From NCBI GenBank assembly GCA_026184295.1, contig JAHCJK010000004.1, positions 28,197-92,196 on the forward strand: a DNA stretch of 64,000 nucleotides. The letters run 5' to 3'. The position numbers were made by a program, and so were the translations under genes. This document shows positions 26,914-34,443 of this stretch, in pieces. The notes under the pieces are model-generated. The model did not search any database and was not told where the DNA came from. It saw only the letters and a program-made list of their open reading frames with translations. Each line of letters starts with the position of its first letter. The first letter of the stretch is position 1. The DNA is from Planctomycetota bacterium (GTDB lineage Bacteria > Planctomycetota > SZUA-567 > H5-PLA8).

Positions 26914-28197
26914 TCACGCCCGCGGCGCCCCCATCTTGCGGTACACCTGCTTGCCCCAATCCAGATCGTCCACCATGTAGATCGACGCGCCCATCAGCCA
27001 GTCCTTGCCGCGCTTCATGTGTTCCACGATCGCGCGCTGGACGCTGGACTTCTGCGGGTTTGCGGCGAGGTTCTCGCGGTCGAACTTCTCGTCGAAGACG
27101 CGCTGGATGTGCTGGAAGTCGCTCGCGCCCCGGTGCGGATAGAGGAACCATTCGCGCAGCCACTGGACGATGTTCGCGTCCGGCTTCAGGTAGTCCTCGA
27201 ACTGCGCGTCCAGCAGCCACGACGAACAGACGAAGGCTTTGAATGGCCGTTCGGGGAAATGCTTGGGGAAAAATTCCGCCGCGCGCCGGAACGACGCGCC
27301 GCATTCCTCGAAGGTCATCGGCCCCGTCGCGGCGATGTGCACGCCCAGCGTCGGATCGAACTGCGCGAGCACGCAAGTCCATTCGGCGGCGGGCAGTTCG
27401 AGCAACTCCTTCTTCAACACGCCGCGCACGGGATCGACGGGGTTGCCGCGGATCGTCTTCGTGTCGCAGGTGAACGTGCTCTCCCAGGCGTTGGGATCGT
27501 GGCGGCCGTTGGCGCCGTCGAAGTAGCCGTCGCTCCGGAAGCGCAGCCCGGGGCTCGCGAACATCGCCACGCGGCGGTCGCGCTTGTTGCGGAAGACGTA
27601 AAAGCGCCCGCTGAACGGGTGCGTCTCGAACTGCAGCCGCCCGAGCTTGAAGAGTTTTCCGCCGAAGTGGTTGGAGAGCCAGCCGCGGTGCTCGCAGCCC
27701 CACTTGCCGTTCAGGCGCTTGTATTCGTTCGTCCAGAGTTCCAGGTCGCTGAGCGTATCGAGCGAGACGTCGTCGGGGATGCCGCGTTCGGCGTGGAACT
27801 TCCGGATCGCGGGGACGCAGGTGAGCAGCACCGCCGCGTAAAAGAGCCGCCCGGGTTCGCCGAGCGCCTCCGGCAGGTTCGGCCAGTGGCTCACTTCGCA
27901 CGCGCCGCCCCACGGGCTGGACGACATCTGCGCGTGGCAGTGCCACGCCAGGCGCATCAGCGCAGGGTTCTTCCGCAATTCGGGCAGAACGCCCGTAATG
28001 GCCGCCCCGGCCTCGCTCTTGAAAAGCCCCAGGCGTACCGCGGCGCTGATGTCCGCGAGCTGTTCGGCGCCAAAGGCTGAACGGTAACTCCTCTGCGTCT
28101 CCGCCCACTCCTTCTTGAAGGAGTCGGTAGGCGCGGGCAACCCCAGCGAGGCAAACGCCAGCACCGGATCGGCCATCGTCGTGTCGTGTTCGCTCAT
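26914..28197 (-). CDS. Acyltransferase-like protein (NAT_N/GNAT_C type, DUF5596-like)
   Basis: 427 residues, no signal peptide. The layout, a helical N-terminal half and a C-terminal half beginning near LFKLGRLQFETHPFSGRF, with VAMFASPGLRFRSDGYFDG and LAQFDPTLGVHIAATGPMTF, resembles the two-domain GNAT-like acyltransferases (NAT_N plus GNAT_C). I recognise this only by overall pattern and cannot name donor or acceptor. The motif HIAATGPMTFEECGASF is strongly conserved in appearance. The start at 28197 is the first in-frame ATG; another ATG seven codons later is possible. It converges with ribBA and ends just before the nested repeat. Confidence 0.6.
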   Translation of the reverse strand: MSEHDTTMADPVLAFASLGLPAPTDSFKKEWAETQRSYRSAFGAEQLADISAAVRLGLFKSEAGAAITGVLPELRKNPALMRLAWHCHAQMSSSPWGGACEVSHWPNLPEALGEPGRLFYAAVLLTCVPAIRKFHAERGIPDDVSLDTLSDLELWTNEYKRLNGKWGCEHRGWLSNHFGGKLFKLGRLQFETHPFSGRFYVFRNKRDRRVAMFASPGLRFRSDGYFDGANGRHDPNAWESTFTCDTKTIRGNPVDPVRGVLKKELLELPAAEWTCVLAQFDPTLGVHIAATGPMTFEECGASFRRAAEFFPKHFPERPFKAFVCSSWLLDAQFEDYLKPDANIVQWLREWFLYPHRGASDFQHIQRVFDEKFDRENLAANPQKSSVQRAIVEHMKRGKDWLMGASIYMVDDLDWGKQVYRKMGAPRA

Positions 28198-28383
28198 GCC
28201 GAACGTGTTACCGCAAATCGCCGTGGGCGCAACGCGCGAGGCCCTTTACGCCGGCCGCGCACGGAGCCTTCGTTATGGAAAGCGAACGGGGGCAACAGGG
28301 AACAGTGGACAGAGAACTGCGGACGGCGGAGGACATGCCGTAGCATGCGTGGCTGGTTCCGGAATTCTTCAGGATCGACAGAT

Positions 28384-28577
28384 GGACGAGCCGCGGAGCG
28401 GCGGAAGAGGTTAGCCCACGGCGTAAGCCGTGGGAGCGAGGCACCCCCCGTGGTCGAGCCCCGGAGGGGCGAAAGATCGCGCCGCTGTCGCCCCTCCGGG
28501 GCTGGCACCTGAATAATCGCCTGGTTCCCACGGCTTACGCCGTGGGCTAAATACTTTCGCCCGCTCCGCGGGCTCGT
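28384..28577. repeat. Composite palindromic element (REP/BIME-like)
   Basis: Nested inverted repeats. The outer arms carry GGACGAGCC and GGCTCGTCC. The next arms are 28411-28434 and 28527-28550, each with a 20-base near-palindrome (CCCACGGCGTAAGCCGTGGG) that is exactly complementary to its partner. The core pair AGCCCCGGAGGGGCGA (28457-28472) and its complement (28488-28503) surrounds a 15-base loop. The rest of the gap 28198-28734 holds short tandem units and a terminator; I see no gene in it. Confidence 0.85.
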
Positions 28578-28643
28578 CCACGGATTCCTCGTCCGCCCAC
28601 CAAGAGTTGGCTCGGCGAGCGGCAGCAGCGGCTTCGCCGCCAT

Positions 28644-28679
28644 TCTTTAAAAGAAAAGAGCAGCGCTTGCGCGCTGCTC
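28644..28679 (-). terminator. Rho-independent terminator of the 28.7-kb Gfo/Idh gene
   Basis: On the minus strand a 9-bp perfect stem (GAGCAGCGC / GCGCTGCTC) with a 4-base loop is followed directly by TTTTCTTTTAAAG. It lies about 55 bases beyond the stop codon of the oxidoreductase gene, in the right orientation. Confidence 0.75.
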
Positions 28680-28682
28680 CTT

Positions 28683-28717
28683 CCCTGACCCCTGAATCCT
28701 GATCCCTGATCCCTGCC
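28683..28717. repeat. Five heptamers of CCCTGAN type
   Basis: Five head-to-tail 7-base units (CCCTGAC, CCCTGAA, TCCTGAT, CCCTGAT, CCCTGCC) lie between the terminator hairpin and the stop codon of the oxidoreductase gene. The unit matches that of the long array near 60.1 kb. Confidence 0.75.
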
Positions 28718-28734
28718 GTTCGCCGCCGCGAACA

Positions 28735-29847
28735 TCAATCGTCCAGCGCCATCGGCCCCAGCCCGGCGGGAAGCGGCTCGGGGCGCCTGTAGGGCGCGGC
28801 GATCTTCACGAAGGCGCCCTTCTTGCCGCTGCCGAGGAAGGCGTGCATGATCTCGAGGACGTGGAGCGCGTTTTCGCCCGTCGCGCGGTGCGGGCGGCCG
28901 CTGCGAATCGCGTAGGCCATGTCCACGACGCCGATGCCCCACTTGCCGCCGCCGTCGTGGCCATGGGTGAGCTTCACCTCCTGCCACTCCTTCTCGCCGG
29001 CCTTGCGCAGCTTTACCGGGCCGCCCAGGCTGTTCGGGTCGGGCATGCTCAGCGTGCCTTCGGTGCCGTACACTTCGATGCGCGGCAGGTTGGCGTGCCA
29101 GACGGCGAAGCTCGTCACCATCGTCGCCACCGCGCCGCTCTTGAATTCCACGATGCCGGTCACGTGATCGGGCGTCTCGACCTTGATCGTCGTGCCCTTC
29201 TTCGGTTCGCTGGTGATGGTGCGTTCTGGGCGCTGGATCGTGGCCGAACCCGCGACGCGCCTGGCCGGCCCGAGCATGTTCAGCAGCGCGGTCAGGTAGT
29301 ACGGCCCCATGTCGAACATCGGCCCGCCGCCAACCTTGTAGTAGAACTCCGGATCGGGATGCCAGCTCTCGTGCCCGGGGCTCATCATGAACGCGGTGGC
29401 GCTGAGCGGCTGGCCGATGGCGCCTTCGTCGATCAGCTTGCGGCAGGTCTGCAGGCCGCCGCCGAGGAACGTGCCCGGCGCGCAGCCGGTGCGGACCTTG
29501 GCCTTCTTCGCTTCGGCGACCATCTTCTGGCCGTCGGCGAGCTTCACCGCGAAGGGCTTTTCGTTGAAGAAGTGCTTCTTGGCCTTGATCGCCTGGAGCG
29601 CGACTTCGGCGTGCGCGGCCGGAATCGTCAGGTTCACGACGATCTCGATCTCGGGATCGGCGAGCAGGTCCTTCACCGTGCAGGCCTTGGGGACGAAGTA
29701 TTCGTCGGCGCGGGCCTGGGCGCGCTTGAGGTCGATGTCCGCGACGGCGGCGACTTCGAGGATGGGAAAGGACTGCGCGGTCATGAGGTACGCGCGGCTG
29801 ATGTTGCCGCACCCGACGATGCCGATCTTGACGCGTTGCTTGCCCAT
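28735..29847 (-). CDS. Gfo/Idh/MocA-family oxidoreductase
   Basis: 370 residues. Rossmann motif KIGIVGCGNISRAYL at the start, FFNEKPFAVKL in place of the EKP signature at about residue 95, and the C-terminal domain with GGGPMFDMGPYYLTALLNMLG, where the Asp/Tyr pair corresponds to the usual catalytic region. AGGAGA stands ten bases before ATG 29847. The gene appears monocistronic, ends in a clear terminator and is divergent from a small membrane protein. Substrate is not deducible; a sugar dehydrogenase is most likely. Confidence 0.9.
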   Translation of the reverse strand: MGKQRVKIGIVGCGNISRAYLMTAQSFPILEVAAVADIDLKRAQARADEYFVPKACTVKDLLADPEIEIVVNLTIPAAHAEVALQAIKAKKHFFNEKPFAVKLADGQKMVAEAKKAKVRTGCAPGTFLGGGLQTCRKLIDEGAIGQPLSATAFMMSPGHESWHPDPEFYYKVGGGPMFDMGPYYLTALLNMLGPARRVAGSATIQRPERTITSEPKKGTTIKVETPDHVTGIVEFKSGAVATMVTSFAVWHANLPRIEVYGTEGTLSMPDPNSLGGPVKLRKAGEKEWQEVKLTHGHDGGGKWGIGVVDMAYAIRSGRPHRATGENALHVLEIMHAFLGSGKKGAFVKIAAPYRRPEPLPAGLGPMALDD

Positions 29848-29998
29848 GATGAAGGGTTTCTCCTGGGGTCTGGTTGGAAGGGGAAAAGCCTAGCGCAATT
29901 CGGTCGGTGGAAAACGGAAGAATCCGGGGCGCGCCCGGATAGCATGACGACTGGATGTACACGGATGTACGCCGGTATCGAGGCGCGAAACGGTGGCC

Positions 29999-30223
29999 AT
30001 GCCGCGGTATCAGTTCACGCTCACGACGGCCCTGATCGTCCTGGTCGGGACGGCCGCCGGCATCGGCGCGCTCGCGCTCTACTACGAACAGTTCACGCCG
30101 CAGCCGAAGAACATCGTACTGACGCTGACGGTAGGCGCGCTGGTCCTGGGCTTGAGCGAGTACCTCCGCGCGCGCCGTAGGCCGCCCTCCAACGACCACG
30201 ACAAGCCCCCCGCCCCTCGGTAA
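29999..30223 (+). CDS. Small two-helix membrane protein
   Basis: 74 residues from ATG 29999 (a GTG two codons earlier is also possible). Two hydrophobic helices are evident, TALIVLVGTAAGIGALALYY and NIVLTLTVGALVLGLSEYL, followed by a basic, Pro-rich tail. No family is recognised. It stands 38 bases before the ECF sigma gene. No strong ribosome site precedes either start. Confidence 0.5.
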   Translation: MPRYQFTLTTALIVLVGTAAGIGALALYYEQFTPQPKNIVLTLTVGALVLGLSEYLRARRRPPSNDHDKPPAPR

Positions 30224-30261
30224 CATGCAGCAATTGGCGTCCGTTTGGGCTCAAGGATAGC

Positions 30262-30894
30262 GTGCACACGATGGCTGCCGAGGCCCATCGCGAGGACCCC
30301 GCCACCGCCCGCACGCCCGCGGCCGCGGACGGTTCCGCACGCCCCGACGCGCCCGCCCTGCCCTACTCCTACGAAGCCGACGCCGCCTGCGTGCTGGCCG
30401 TCCGCGCCGGGCAGCAGGAACGCTTCGAAGAACTCGTCGAACGCTACCAGAAGGCCGTCTACGCGGTGACGCTCTCCTATATAAAGGATGCGCAGCGCGC
30501 CGAGGACCTCGCGCAGGAAGTCTTCGTCAACGCCTTCACCAACCTGGCGCAGCTCCGCGAACCGAACCGCTTCTTCCCGTGGCTCCTGCAGATCGCGCGC
30601 AACCGCAGCTACCGCGAAGCGCAGCGTTCGTCGGCGCGCCCCGAACAGCCGCTGGGCGAAGGCTTCGATCCGCCCGCGCCCGGCGCGGACCCCGACGCGC
30701 AGCGCGTGGCATGCGTCTTCGCGCTGGTGGAAGAACTGGAAGAGCCCTACCGCACGACGCTGCTCTGCAAGTACCAGCAGGGGCTGAGCTGCAAGGAGAT
30801 CGCGGAGCGCGAAGGCGTGCCGATCGGGACGATCACCAGCCGCCTGACGCGCGCGCTGGCGGTCCTGCGCACGGCTCTGGGACAATCCTCATGA
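30262..30894 (+). CDS. ECF-type RNA polymerase sigma factor
   Basis: 210 residues with a nonconserved 40-residue head. Region 2 is clear (FEELVERYQKAVYAVTLSYI, DLAQEVFVNAFTNL), and region 4 shows a helix-turn-helix (SCKEIAEREGVPIGTITSRL). The central linker between regions is short, as in ECF (group IV) factors. The gene is followed after 115 bases by a FecR-like membrane anti-sigma gene, the usual pairing for transmembrane signalling. The target promoters cannot be read from this window. Confidence 0.92.
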   Translation: MHTMAAEAHREDPATARTPAAADGSARPDAPALPYSYEADAACVLAVRAGQQERFEELVERYQKAVYAVTLSYIKDAQRAEDLAQEVFVNAFTNLAQLREPNRFFPWLLQIARNRSYREAQRSSARPEQPLGEGFDPPAPGADPDAQRVACVFALVEELEEPYRTTLLCKYQQGLSCKEIAEREGVPIGTITSRLTRALAVLRTALGQSS

Positions 30895-31009
30895 ACACGT
30901 GCATCTCAGCCCCCGGGAACCGCTTGGAAGAACGCGCCGAGCCGCGATTCTTCCCAATTTCGTGCAGCAAAGGCCTCCGCCGGGGCTCTAGTTGACCAAG
31001 AGGACGGAC

Positions 31010-32218
31010 ATGAGCATTCGCGACCAAAACCCGAACCTGACGCCCGCCGAAGCGCGCTTGGCCGAGTTGCATCTGCGCAGAAAATGGGGCGAGGCGCTCA
31101 GCGAAGCCGAAGCCGCCGAACTTTCTGCGGCCGCGCCGGAAACCCTGCGTCTCCTCGAGGAACTCGACCGCGCCTCTGTGGCGCTCGAAACGGCCGCGAG
31201 CACGGCGAAGCCGTCCGCGAACTTTGCCAAGAAGGTGATGTCGGCGCTTCCGGCCAAGGCCGTGCCGGTGGGCGACGGAGCCCTTTTCGTGGCCCGGAAG
31301 TCCGGAGGCGGACACTTCTGGATGGCGACGGCCATCGCGGCGATGGTGGCGCTCGCGGTCACGGTCGCGCTGACGCTGTGGCGGACGCCCAGCGGCGGCG
31401 TCACGGCGAAGAACGACGCGGGCCCGGTGCTGGTGAAGGGCCAGTTGACCGACGCCGGCGGCCGGGCGGTGACGCAGATCGCGGCCGGGCAGACGTACCG
31501 CACGGGCGCCAACGACGTGGTGCTGAAGGTGAGCGACCAGTCGCTGCTGCGGATCACGCCGCATACCGAATTCGAAGCGCTGCCGACGGAGAATCAGAGC
31601 GTCAAGCGCGGGCTGCATCTGCGCAAGGGCGCGCTGTACGCGAAGGAATCGGGCCCGCAGCCGCTGCTGGTGCGCGCGCCGGCCTTCGACACCGAAGTGG
31701 AAGACGGCGTGGCCTGGGTGATGCAGGACGAACTCGAAGGGGAAAGCACGCTGCCGGCGCAGAGCGTGGTGCTGGTCTTCAAGGGCACGGCGCTGGTCCA
31801 CGTCGCGGGCGAAGTCCTGACCGTCGGCGAGGGCGAACTGTACGTCGCGGGCGCGCCGGTCGAACCGCTGCACGTCTTCCTTGAAAACGCGCCGCAGGCC
31901 GCGGCGGCCGAAGAAGGCACGCCCGAGTCGATGCAGCAGCGCCGCAAGCGCTACCGCGAAGTGATCGACGGGTACCGCGCGGACTTGAAGCTGCTGGACA
32001 GCGAACTGGAAAACGTCACCGATCCGGGCCGGCTGAAGGAGATCAAGGCGCGCCGCGAGCGCGTCCACGCGCTCCTGAAGGCCCACCGCGACCGGCTGGA
32101 CACGATGACCAGCGCCGGAGACGAGGAACGTCCCGCGAAGCAGCGTTCGCTGCGGCGCACGATCGAGAAAGTCAGGGAAGGCCAGCAGGGATTCACCGAC
32201 CCGGCCACGTGGATGTGA
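31010..32218 (+). CDS. FecR-like membrane anti-sigma factor
   Basis: 402 residues. The N-terminal cytoplasmic part (about 1-95) is helical (ARLAELHLRRKWGEALSEAE), as in FecR-type sigma regulators, followed by one membrane helix (FWMATAIAAMVALAVTVAL) near residue 105. The outer region has beta-rich FecR-like sequence (TYRTGANDVVLKVSDQSLLR, GLHLRKGALYAKES), then a charged coiled-coil tail (RYREVIDGYRADLKLLDSEL). ATG 31010 has AGAGGA six bases upstream, preferable to the TTG at 30992. It probably holds the preceding sigma factor until an envelope signal arrives. Confidence 0.8.
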   Translation: MSIRDQNPNLTPAEARLAELHLRRKWGEALSEAEAAELSAAAPETLRLLEELDRASVALETAASTAKPSANFAKKVMSALPAKAVPVGDGALFVARKSGGGHFWMATAIAAMVALAVTVALTLWRTPSGGVTAKNDAGPVLVKGQLTDAGGRAVTQIAAGQTYRTGANDVVLKVSDQSLLRITPHTEFEALPTENQSVKRGLHLRKGALYAKESGPQPLLVRAPAFDTEVEDGVAWVMQDELEGESTLPAQSVVLVFKGTALVHVAGEVLTVGEGELYVAGAPVEPLHVFLENAPQAAAAEEGTPESMQQRRKRYREVIDGYRADLKLLDSELENVTDPGRLKEIKARRERVHALLKAHRDRLDTMTSAGDEERPAKQRSLRRTIEKVREGQQGFTDPATWM

Positions 32219-32274
32219 CCGCGGGCGGGCGGAACCGGGAGCCTTTTTTCAGGAAACCATAAGGGAGGTGTGCG

Positions 32275-33285
32275 ATGGGTTGGAAGCCGTGGGTTGGCGC
32301 CGGGCTGTGCGCGGCACTGGCGTTCGGGTATTCGGGGCTGCGCGCCGAAGAAGGCAAGGAAGCCAAGGAAGGGAACAAGGACGGCGCCAAACGCGAGCGC
32401 CCGCAGCGCGGCGGCGACAACAACGGCGGCGGCCGGCGCGGCGGTCCCGGCGGGCAGGGCGGATTCGGCGGCTTTGGCGGATTCGGCGGCGGCCCGGGTG
32501 GGTTCGGCGGGCGCGGCGGACTGGAACGCATGCTCGACGGTGCGCTGGGCATCGAGTCCGGCGTCAAGGTGGACCAGCTTTCGTACGGCGAATCGCGCCG
32601 CCTGGTCACGCGCGTGCCCGTCGGCGGCATCGACAGCCTGAACGACTTCGCCGACGGCTGGAAGGTCGAAGACATCTACACCGTCACCGACGAACAGTCG
32701 AAGGCCTTGACCGGCCTGCGCGACGAGTACAAGACGGAACTCGAGAAGCTCCAGAAGCAGCTCGACGAGGCCAACGCCGCGATCGCGACCCAGGTGAAGG
32801 CGCTGCGCGAGAAGTACGAACTGCGCGCCAACGACGTCCTGACCGGCGAAGCCAAGGGCGAGAAGGAAAAGCTCGACGCGCTGGCCAAGGAATACACCGG
32901 CAAGCACAAGGAACAGTCGGACGCGAAGAAGACCGAAGCCGAGGACCTGGTCAAGGAAGGCCAGAAGGCCATGACCGAGGCCCGCGAGCAGAACAACTGG
33001 AACCTGATCCAGGAATCGATGCGCAAGGGCGGCGAGTTCATGCGCGCGGTGCGCGAGAAGGCCGACGAGATCAACAAGGAGTACGCCGAGAAGATGAAGG
33101 CGATTCCGACCGGCGATGCCAAGACGAAGCTGGAAGCCGAACTCCAGAAGCTTGAAAAGCGCGGCCAGCGCGGCGGCCCGGGCGGTCCCGGCGGCAACCA
33201 GGATCGCGGCGGCCAGGGTAACGGCGGCGGCAACGGAGGCGGCGGCCAGCCGCAGAAGCCCGACGCTCCGCCCGACAACTTCTAA
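32275..33285 (+). CDS. Exported Gly-rich coiled-coil protein
   Basis: 336 residues with a signal peptide (WVGAGLCAALAFGYSGLRA). A Gly/Phe-rich tract spans about residues 45-85 (GGFGGFGGFGGGPGGFGG), then a charged helical region of about 150 residues with coiled-coil heptads (KTELEKLQKQLDEANAAIAT), and a Gly/Asn/Gln-rich tail. The segment TVTDEQSKALTGLRDEYK recalls the LTxxQ repeat of periplasmic Spy/CpxP proteins, but the match is loose. AAGGGAGGTG precedes the ATG. Position after the sigma/anti-sigma pair suggests it belongs to that regulon. Confidence 0.75.
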   Translation: MGWKPWVGAGLCAALAFGYSGLRAEEGKEAKEGNKDGAKRERPQRGGDNNGGGRRGGPGGQGGFGGFGGFGGGPGGFGGRGGLERMLDGALGIESGVKVDQLSYGESRRLVTRVPVGGIDSLNDFADGWKVEDIYTVTDEQSKALTGLRDEYKTELEKLQKQLDEANAAIATQVKALREKYELRANDVLTGEAKGEKEKLDALAKEYTGKHKEQSDAKKTEAEDLVKEGQKAMTEAREQNNWNLIQESMRKGGEFMRAVREKADEINKEYAEKMKAIPTGDAKTKLEAELQKLEKRGQRGGPGGPGGNQDRGGQGNGGGNGGGGQPQKPDAPPDNF

Positions 33286-33306
33286 CCGTCCGTAAGCCGA
33301 GAAATA

Positions 33307-33340
33307 AAAACGGCGGCTGGGGAAACCCAGCCGCCGTTTT
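33307..33340. terminator. Bidirectional rho-independent terminator
   Basis: A perfect 15-bp stem (AAAACGGCGGCTGGG and its complement) around a GAAA tetraloop, with A-run before and T-run after, lies between the convergent Gly-rich protein gene and rplC. It can end transcription from both sides. Confidence 0.92.
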
Positions 33341-33369
33341 AGTTGGCATCGAAAGAAGCGCGGGACGAA

Positions 33370-34053
33370 CTACTTCGCGGCCTTGCGCTTCGCTTCCTTG
33401 TCGAGGCGGACCTTTTCCTTCAGCGAGGTGCGGACGACGACGAACGAACCGTTCGCGCCCGGCACGGCGCCCTTGACCAGGAGCACGTTGTTTTCGGGGT
33501 CGATCTTGACCAGGCGCAGGCCCAGCACCGTCTGGTTGTCGGTGCCCAGGTGGCCGGCCATCTTCTTGCCCTTCGGCACGCCCTTGTTGATCGACATGTG
33601 ACGGCCCAGGCCGCCCGGCGCGCGGTGGCGCTTCGAACAGCCGTGGCTGGCGGGCAGGCCGCGGAAGTTCCAGCGCTTGACCACGCCGGTAAAGCCCTTG
33701 CCCTTGGTCACGCCCGAGACATCGACCTTCTGGACGCCTTCCAGGACCTTGACCGTCACGTCGTCGCCCGGCTTGTCGCTGGGGGCGGCGCCGAGGCGGA
33801 TTTCGCGCACGAAGCGCTTGGGGCCCGAACCGGCCTTCTCGAAGTGCCCGATCAGGGGCAGCGAAGTATTCTTTTCGCGCTTGTCGCCGAAGCCGAGCTG
33901 CACGGCCGCGTAGCCGTCCTTTTCGGGGGTCTTGACCTGAAGGACCTTGCAGGGTCCGGCCTCGATCACGGTAACGCCGATGCGGAGACCCTTTTCGTCG
34001 AAAACCTGGGTCATGCCGACCTTTCGGCCCAAAATGCCCGTCGCGGAAGACAT
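33370..34053 (-). CDS. rplC: 50S ribosomal protein L3
   Basis: 227 residues. The L3 core is unmistakable: GILGRKVGMTQVFDEKG at the N-terminus, KGKGFTGVVKRWNFRG and the conserved GHLGTDNQTVLGL / NNVLLVKGAVPG at the C-terminal half. It binds 23S rRNA near the peptidyl-transferase entrance and is essential. AAGGAG is eight bases before ATG. The gene stands alone: none of the usual S10-operon neighbours (rpsJ, rplD, rplW) flanks it, and it has its own promoter and terminator. Confidence 0.97.
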   Translation of the reverse strand: MSSATGILGRKVGMTQVFDEKGLRIGVTVIEAGPCKVLQVKTPEKDGYAAVQLGFGDKREKNTSLPLIGHFEKAGSGPKRFVREIRLGAAPSDKPGDDVTVKVLEGVQKVDVSGVTKGKGFTGVVKRWNFRGLPASHGCSKRHRAPGGLGRHMSINKGVPKGKKMAGHLGTDNQTVLGLRLVKIDPENNVLLVKGAVPGANGSFVVVRTSLKEKVRLDKEAKRKAAK

Positions 34054-34236
34054 GGAGCAACTCCTTACGGATCAAGGCCTTCGGTCACGGGTGATTTGCC
34101 GGGCACTCACTTGGAGGGCCTCGGCAGGACGTGCGTCGCGCGCACGAAAACCCGCAACTTCCCGGCTGGTCTGGGGCAGCGGTCCCGGCACGGCACGCAC
34201 TCGGCCGACCCGGACATGCCCGGAACAAGGGGACAA

Positions 34237-34264
34237 AAGATACCGTGCAGCCCGGCGGAGTCAA
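34237..34264 (-). promoter_or_regulatory. Sigma-70 promoter for rplC
   Basis: On the minus strand TTGACT and TATCTT are separated by 16 bases. Transcription would begin near 34230, giving a leader of about 175 bases before rplC, long enough for autogenous control, though no known structure is recognised. The remaining gap 34054-34443 holds no gene; frames across it overlap this promoter. Confidence 0.65.
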
Positions 34265-34443
34265 CTCGCGATCCACGCCGCCGCCCTGGAATTCCCGGGA
34301 AGGCAGGAACGCCCTTTGCACGCTGCAACCGGCTTTGGTAGAAGAAGTAATGCCAACGGAGAGACTCTTTTTTTCGCGCCGGAAGTCTGCGCCGACCGTC
34401 CTATCATTCAGCATCGCGTAAAGCATGCACGGAGAACGAATAC

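Noticed and set aside
28194..28643. Short open frames across the palindromic element at 28.4 kb
   Set aside because: Their translations come from the repeat itself (RRGDSGAIFRPSGAR-like) and have no independent support.
34085..34426. A 113-codon minus-strand open frame upstream of rplC
   Set aside because: It overlaps the promoter and leader of rplC, lacks a ribosome site and resembles no protein.
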